DNA of 64,000 nt, from NCBI RefSeq assembly GCF_009192735.1, contig NZ_VTFU01000001.1:434001-498000 (forward strand). Reading direction: 5' to 3'. Source of the stretch: Arthrobacter gandavensis. GTDB lineage: Bacteria; Actinomycetota; Actinomycetes; Actinomycetales; Micrococcaceae. The notes below the pieces were generated by a model, which saw only the letters and a program-made list of their open reading frames with translations, made no database searches and was not told the DNA's origin. Position 1 is the stretch's first letter. Each line of letters opens with the position of its first letter. This document shows, in pieces, positions 59,796 to 64,000 of the stretch. A program made the translations under genes and the position numbers.

Positions 59796-60681
59796 AGTAG
59801 CCCTGTGCGTCCAGCAGCGCGTCCTCTTCATCCTCTTGGGTGCTGCCGCGCTGCTTGCGCGGGCGGCGGCGGGGTGCCGGCGCGGAGTGGGCGGCGTACG
59901 TTTCCTCTTCGTCGTCGTCGTAATCCTCGTCGTCATACCCGTCCTCGGCCGCGTAGCGCCGGTTCTGCGCTTCCTGCCAGGCCGCATAGCCCAGGCCGAT
60001 GAACACCATGACGCCAAACGCGAACCACTGCATGGCGTAGGAAAGGTGCGGTCCCTCATCCACCGATGGTTTAGGTGCGGCCTCGGGAACCACTGAGGGC
60101 TGGGGATTTTCGCTGGCCATCAACCCATAGGCGGCCTGCTCCAACTCGTAGCCGACCTCCTCCTGGTACTTCGCAAGGTCGATGGATGCCAGCTGTCCTT
60201 CAGGCGCCCCGCGCTGCAGGGTGGGTTCGGCAGGCTTGAGGCGCGCGACGACGGTGACTTCCCCTGATGGGGCGGGCGGGACAGTGTCAGGCCGGCCGGC
60301 TTCGTTGTTGCCGATGGGCAGCCAGCCGCGGTTGATGACAACGGTGGTTCCGTCAGGGAGATTCAGCGGAACCACCACTTCGTACCCGGCCCGGCCGCTC
60401 AGGGGCCGGTTCCGCACGATGCGCTGGTTGTCGGTGTCGTAGACGCCGGTCATCTCCACCGGAAGCCATTCCTTGGCGGGATCATAGTTCTCGAACAGGT
60501 CCGCAGCGTCGGTGAAGGGCACCGGTGCGGCGTCGTAGTTGTTGACCACATTGCCAATGTCTTCGCGGATGGCGTCGCGCCGGTCCAGCTGCCACAGGCC
60601 GAGTGTGGTGCAGACAGCCGAGATCAGGCATACCAAGGCGAACCATCCCAGCCAGCGGCTGGAGAAGAGGAAGCGGTACAT
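59794..60681 (-). CDS. SURF1 family cytochrome oxidase biogenesis protein
   Basis: The 295-residue protein has two transmembrane helices (about residues 10-30 and 218-238) bracketing an extracytoplasmic domain. LGLWQLDRRDAI near 27, NRGWLPIG near 117, and YAMQWFAFGVMVFIG near 216 are SURF1 signatures. SURF1 helps insert heme A into cytochrome aa3 oxidase, fitting ctaA/ctaB elsewhere in the window. A long cytoplasmic tail (about 245-295) is first strongly acidic, then Arg-rich, and is not a usual SURF1 feature. ATG 60681 follows the upstream stop directly (TAAATG), so it is the last gene of a three-gene operon. Confidence 0.92.
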   Translation of the reverse strand: MYRFLFSSRWLGWFALVCLISAVCTTLGLWQLDRRDAIREDIGNVVNNYDAAPVPFTDAADLFENYDPAKEWLPVEMTGVYDTDNQRIVRNRPLSGRAGYEVVVPLNLPDGTTVVINRGWLPIGNNEAGRPDTVPPAPSGEVTVVARLKPAEPTLQRGAPEGQLASIDLAKYQEEVGYELEQAAYGLMASENPQPSVVPEAAPKPSVDEGPHLSYAMQWFAFGVMVFIGLGYAAWQEAQNRRYAAEDGYDDEDYDDDEEETYAAHSAPAPRRRPRKQRGSTQEDEEDALLDAQGY

Positions 60682-61002
60682 TTACGCGCTCCCGGGGTGC
60701 GTGTCCGGTGAATCCTGCGCCGGTGCAGCATCCACGCCATCCAGGGGGAGCGTTTCCTTCCAGAGGTCGCGCGTCTGCAGGTATTCCTCCAGCCAGCTGC
60801 GGTGCCCGCCGCACGCCAGCCATGTCTTGCGGCGCTCGGGGGTGTGGATCCTGGGATTGTTCCACAGCAGCCGCCAGGCGGCCGGTTGCCGGCACCCCTT
60901 CCTGGAGCACACGGCTGGAGCACCTGAATCCGGGCCCGACGGGTCGGATCCGGGGAGCGGGCGGGCGCCGGTGCTTTGTGCCAGCTGGTCAAGAAGGTTC
61001 AT
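60682..61002 (-). CDS. Small Cys/His protein (annotated in relatives as acetone carboxylase-like)
   Basis: The 106-residue protein has a compact core CSRKGCRQPAAWRLLWNNPRIHTPERRKTWLACGGHRSWLEEYL (about 32-76). The C-x4-C...C..H arrangement looks like a zinc-binding module. Similar actinobacterial proteins are often labelled acetone carboxylase, but nothing here supports that enzyme activity. ATG 61002 overlaps the DUF3099 stop (ATGA), and it ends directly before SURF1. Co-transcription with SURF1 hints at an oxidase-related role, which is inference. Confidence 0.8.
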   Translation of the reverse strand: MNLLDQLAQSTGARPLPGSDPSGPDSGAPAVCSRKGCRQPAAWRLLWNNPRIHTPERRKTWLACGGHRSWLEEYLQTRDLWKETLPLDGVDAAPAQDSPDTHPGSA

Positions 61003-61424
61003 GCTGTGGGTGGTGCCTTATCTTCGTGGTGTCCGTCGGCGGACTTGTGGTCATCAGCTGGCTCGTCATCAACGAGTTCGCCGTGCAGCAGCGTGGTTTC
61101 CGGGGATTCCCGGTACTCCTGCGGCCGGGGCGCTTCAATCGCCGGTGCCGGGAGTGAGTCGATCATGGATTCCGATGCCGTCATGTTGCGTGTGTCCGAA
61201 CCGGCATTGGCAATAATGACGGCGAAGTACGGGAGGACAACGGCCCCGGCGACAACCACCCACAGCAGCCAGCCGTGGACCACGAACAGCAGGCCCAGGC
61301 ACACGATGCGGATGCCCATCGACACCGAGTATTTGATCATGCGTGCGCGCATCTCATCGGTGTGCGCCGTGCGGGCGTCCGTGATCCGGGGGATCGGAGT
61401 GCCGCGGCTGGATTCCTTATTCAT
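60999..61424 (-). CDS. DUF3099 family small membrane protein
   Basis: The 141-residue protein has a conserved-type opening IPRITDARTAHTDEMRARMIKYSVSMGIRIVCLGL, two transmembrane helices (about residues 40-60 and 64-82) and an acidic His/Asp-rich tail. This matches DUF3099, an actinobacterial family of unknown function. ATG 61424 is the start; the frame to 61457 has no ribosome site. It is the first gene of the DUF3099-Zn protein-SURF1 operon. Confidence 0.82.
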   Translation of the reverse strand: MNKESSRGTPIPRITDARTAHTDEMRARMIKYSVSMGIRIVCLGLLFVVHGWLLWVVVAGAVVLPYFAVIIANAGSDTRNMTASESMIDSLPAPAIEAPRPQEYRESPETTLLHGELVDDEPADDHKSADGHHEDKAPPTA

Positions 61425-61493
61425 CACTCTCCCAAACAGATTGTCCCATTCTCTCACTGGAACCTGTGATGGTGAAGTTCGATCCGGGCTTAG

Positions 61494-62270
<777 letters not shown>

Positions 62271-62410
62271 CCACCCTTCCCCCGCAGCCAACATCCCCCG
62301 GGGTTTCCTTGGAGGTTTCCACTACTCCGCGGAGCCCGGGGGACTGGCAGGATGGGATAAGTTGCGTACAAAAGTTGGATACTCTCCACAAAACTTCACG
62401 AAGGAGCACT

Positions 62411-63160
62411 ATGGGCCTGCTGGACGGCAAAGCTGCCATCGTCACCGGATCCTCACGCGGCATCGGAGCCGAGGTGGCCAAATACCTGGCTGCCGAGGGG
62501 GCCGGCGTGGTGGTCAATTACCGGCAGAAGGCCCCCCGGGCCAACAAGGTGGTTGCCGGCATTGAGAACGACGGCGGCCGGGCCGTTGCCGTCGGCGCGG
62601 ACCTGACGTCCGCCGAGGGTCCGGCGGCCCTGATTGCCGCCGCCACTGAGAATTTCGGCGGCCTGGATGTCCTGGTGCTGAACGCCTCGGGCGGAATGGA
62701 AACCGGCGTCGAGGAAGACTATGCGCTGAAGCTCAACCGTGACGCGCAGGTCAACATGCTCACCGCGGCCCTTGAGGTCATGCCGGCCGGATCACGCGTG
62801 GTTTTTGTGACCAGCCACCAGGCGCACTTCATCACCACTGTGCCCACCATGCCCGAATACGAGCCGGTGGCGCGCAGCAAGCGGGCCGGCGAGGATGCGC
62901 TGCGGGACATGCTGCCGCAGCTGGAAGCCAAGGGCATCACCTTGGTGGTGGTCTCCGGAGACATGATCGAAGGCACCGTCACGGCAACATTGCTGGACCG
63001 CGCCAATCCCGGGGCCATTGAAGCCCGCCGGGTCGAGGCGGGCCGGCTGTACTCCGTGCAGGAGTTCGGCGCCGAAGTGGCCCGGATGGCCACCGCAGAC
63101 GTACCGTCCGGCCACACCGAATACGTGGGCGGCGCGGATTACCTCGGAGCCGCCGGCTAG
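62411..63160 (+). CDS. SDR family protein with substituted catalytic tyrosine
   Basis: The 249-residue short-chain dehydrogenase-like protein has an intact cofactor site VTGSSRGIGAEVAKYLAAEGAGVVVNYR (about 11-38) and LNASGG near 90 in place of NNAG. The catalytic Ser is probably in VTSHQAH near 135. Where YxxxK is expected the sequence reads VARSKRAGEDAL, so Lys is kept but the Tyr is Val; an EYEP Tyr lies three residues earlier. It may be a divergent reductase or a non-enzymatic regulator. In this location an enoyl reductase is commonly found in mycobacteria, but this protein does not look like InhA. ATG 62411 follows AAGGAG. Confidence 0.85.
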   Translation: MGLLDGKAAIVTGSSRGIGAEVAKYLAAEGAGVVVNYRQKAPRANKVVAGIENDGGRAVAVGADLTSAEGPAALIAAATENFGGLDVLVLNASGGMETGVEEDYALKLNRDAQVNMLTAALEVMPAGSRVVFVTSHQAHFITTVPTMPEYEPVARSKRAGEDALRDMLPQLEAKGITLVVVSGDMIEGTVTATLLDRANPGAIEARRVEAGRLYSVQEFGAEVARMATADVPSGHTEYVGGADYLGAAG

Positions 63161-63197
63161 CCTGCCGGCTGGCTCCTTACAGCTGGCTCCCGCCGGC

Positions 63198-63225
63198 TGG
63201 CCCGCCCGGTGCGCCGGACGGGCCA
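63198..63225. terminator. Possible terminator hairpin between the SDR gene and serB
   Basis: The stem TGGCCCGcCCGG/CCGGaCGGGCCA is strong but has no T-run. The surrounding bases contain short GCCGGCTGG repeats. The two genes converge here. Confidence 0.4.
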
Positions 63226-63234
63226 ACCGGGGGC

Positions 63235-64000
63235 CTACAGCTTCACGAAGTGCTGCACCACGTCCAGGTTGGGCAGGTTCAGCACGGCATCAGCGGCGGC
63301 CTGCACTGCCGGCTTGGCGTTGAACGCCACGCCCAGTGCGGCCGCCGCAAGCATGTCCAGGTCATTGGCGCCGTCGCCCACGGCAATGGTGTGGCGTTCC
63401 TCGATGCCCAGTCCCGCGGCCCACTCGCGCAGCGCCCGGGCCTTGGCGGCGCGGTCCACCACGGGGCCCTCCACGGTGCCCGTCAACACCCCGTCGGCAA
63501 TGCCCAGCAGGTTGGCCCTGGCATGGGTCAGCTGCAGGCGCGCGGCCAGCGGATCCAGCACCTGGCTGAAGCCGCCGGAGACCACCGCCACTGCGTGCCC
63601 GGCTGCGAGGAACTCCTTGACCAGCGCCTCCGCACCGTCGGACAGTTCGATGCGCGCCCCCACTTCATCGATCACGGAGACCGGCAGGCCGGCCAGCGCC
63701 CGAACACGCTGGTGGAGGCTCTGGGTGAAGTCGAGCTCGCCGCGCATCGCCGCCTCGGTGACGGCAGCCACCTCCGTCTCCCGTCCGGCGTGCGCCGCCA
63801 GCAGCTCGATGACCTCCTGCTTGATCAGTGTGGAGTCCACATCCATGACCAGCAGTTTGCGGCCGGGCTCCAGCAGCGACGACGGCACGACGGCGGTCTG
63901 TGCGCCCTCGGCTGCATCTCCCAGGGCGGCCGCTGCCGCGGTGACCGCCATCCGCAGCGTCTGGATTCCGCCGTCGTACCCCACCACCAGCTTGGTGACC
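63235..64000 (-). CDS. serB: Phosphoserine phosphatase (5' end outside window)
   Basis: About 255 residues of the HAD-family enzyme of serine synthesis are visible. Motif I MDVDSTLIKQEVIELLAAHAG is intact with the nucleophile Asp. VVSGGFSQVLDPLAARL is motif II, and AKARALREWAAGLG and VGDGANDLDMLAAAALGVAFNAKP are motifs III and IV. The reading frame stays open to the window edge (VTKLVVGYDGG precedes the first internal GTG at 63987). The true start therefore lies beyond 64000, consistent with the longer actinobacterial SerB with an N-terminal ACT-like region. It converges on the second SDR gene. Confidence 0.93.
   Translation of the reverse strand, partial: VTKLVVGYDGGIQTLRMAVTAAAAALGDAAEGAQTAVVPSSLLEPGRKLLVMDVDSTLIKQEVIELLAAHAGRETEVAAVTEAAMRGELDFTQSLHQRVRALAGLPVSVIDEVGARIELSDGAEALVKEFLAAGHAVAVVSGGFSQVLDPLAARLQLTHARANLLGIADGVLTGTVEGPVVDRAAKARALREWAAGLGIEERHTIAVGDGANDLDMLAAAALGVAFNAKPAVQAAADAVLNLPNLDVVQHFVKL

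Overview
The window is a contiguous piece of a high-GC actinobacterial chromosome. Gene order and protein types point to the Micrococcaceae, most likely Arthrobacter or a close relative. The evidence is the uvrC-rapZ-yvcK-whiA-(sodA)-gap-pgk-tpiA-secG run, the tkt-tal-pgi-zwf-opcA-pgl operon, the ctaA/ctaB pair flanking an ABC-2 transporter and a SufR-led suf cluster, a BioMNY biotin importer, a DUF3516 helicase, frequent GTG starts and several apparently leaderless genes. The assignment is inference from protein resemblance, not from a search. Almost everything is core genome. I see no prophage, insertion sequence, CRISPR array, rRNA or tRNA.

Layout. 0-12.7 kb: uvrB (5' end outside the window), a frameshifted pyruvyl-transferase-like gene, a TerC-family membrane protein behind a probable Mn2+ riboswitch (yybP-ykoY type), an S33 peptidase with a GNAT acetyltransferase, a DUF3516 helicase, a DUF695-like protein, tam and an APC permease. 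12.8-24.3 kb: an MBL hydrolase, a heterodimeric ABC exporter, a GntR regulator, uvrA with a LexA-type SOS box, a HAD phosphatase, an acyltransferase and uvrC. All three UvrABC subunits are therefore within 24 kb. 24.4-32 kb: rapZ-yvcK-whiA, then sodA and lower glycolysis (gap, pgk, tpiA) with secG. 32-40.3 kb, minus strand: a complete pentose-phosphate operon (tkt, tal, pgi, zwf, opcA, pgl).

40.3-50.1 kb: heme O and heme A synthesis (ctaB, ctaA), an ABC-2 exporter, and the Fe-S operon sufR-sufB-sufD-sufC-sufT. The cysteine desulfurase and SufU are not in the window. The 730-bp gap between ctaB and ctaA holds two unusual repeat structures: a four-copy inverted element phased at 31 bp, and a palindromic array of 19-bp units. 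50.1-64 kb: an NTF2-like protein, a membrane zinc metallopeptidase, bioN-bioM-bioY, an ABC-F ATPase, an AAA ATPase behind an AT-rich palindromic promoter, a DUF2071-like protein, a large secreted lipoprotein with no normal start codon for its signal peptide, SURF1 with two small genes, fabG, a second SDR lacking the catalytic tyrosine, and serB (5' end outside the window).

I found no clear new multi-gene system. The items most worth a second look are the ctaB-ctaA repeats, the pyruvyl-transferase frameshift, the SDR without its tyrosine, the lipoprotein start, the AAA ATPase operator, and the sufD-sufC gap.
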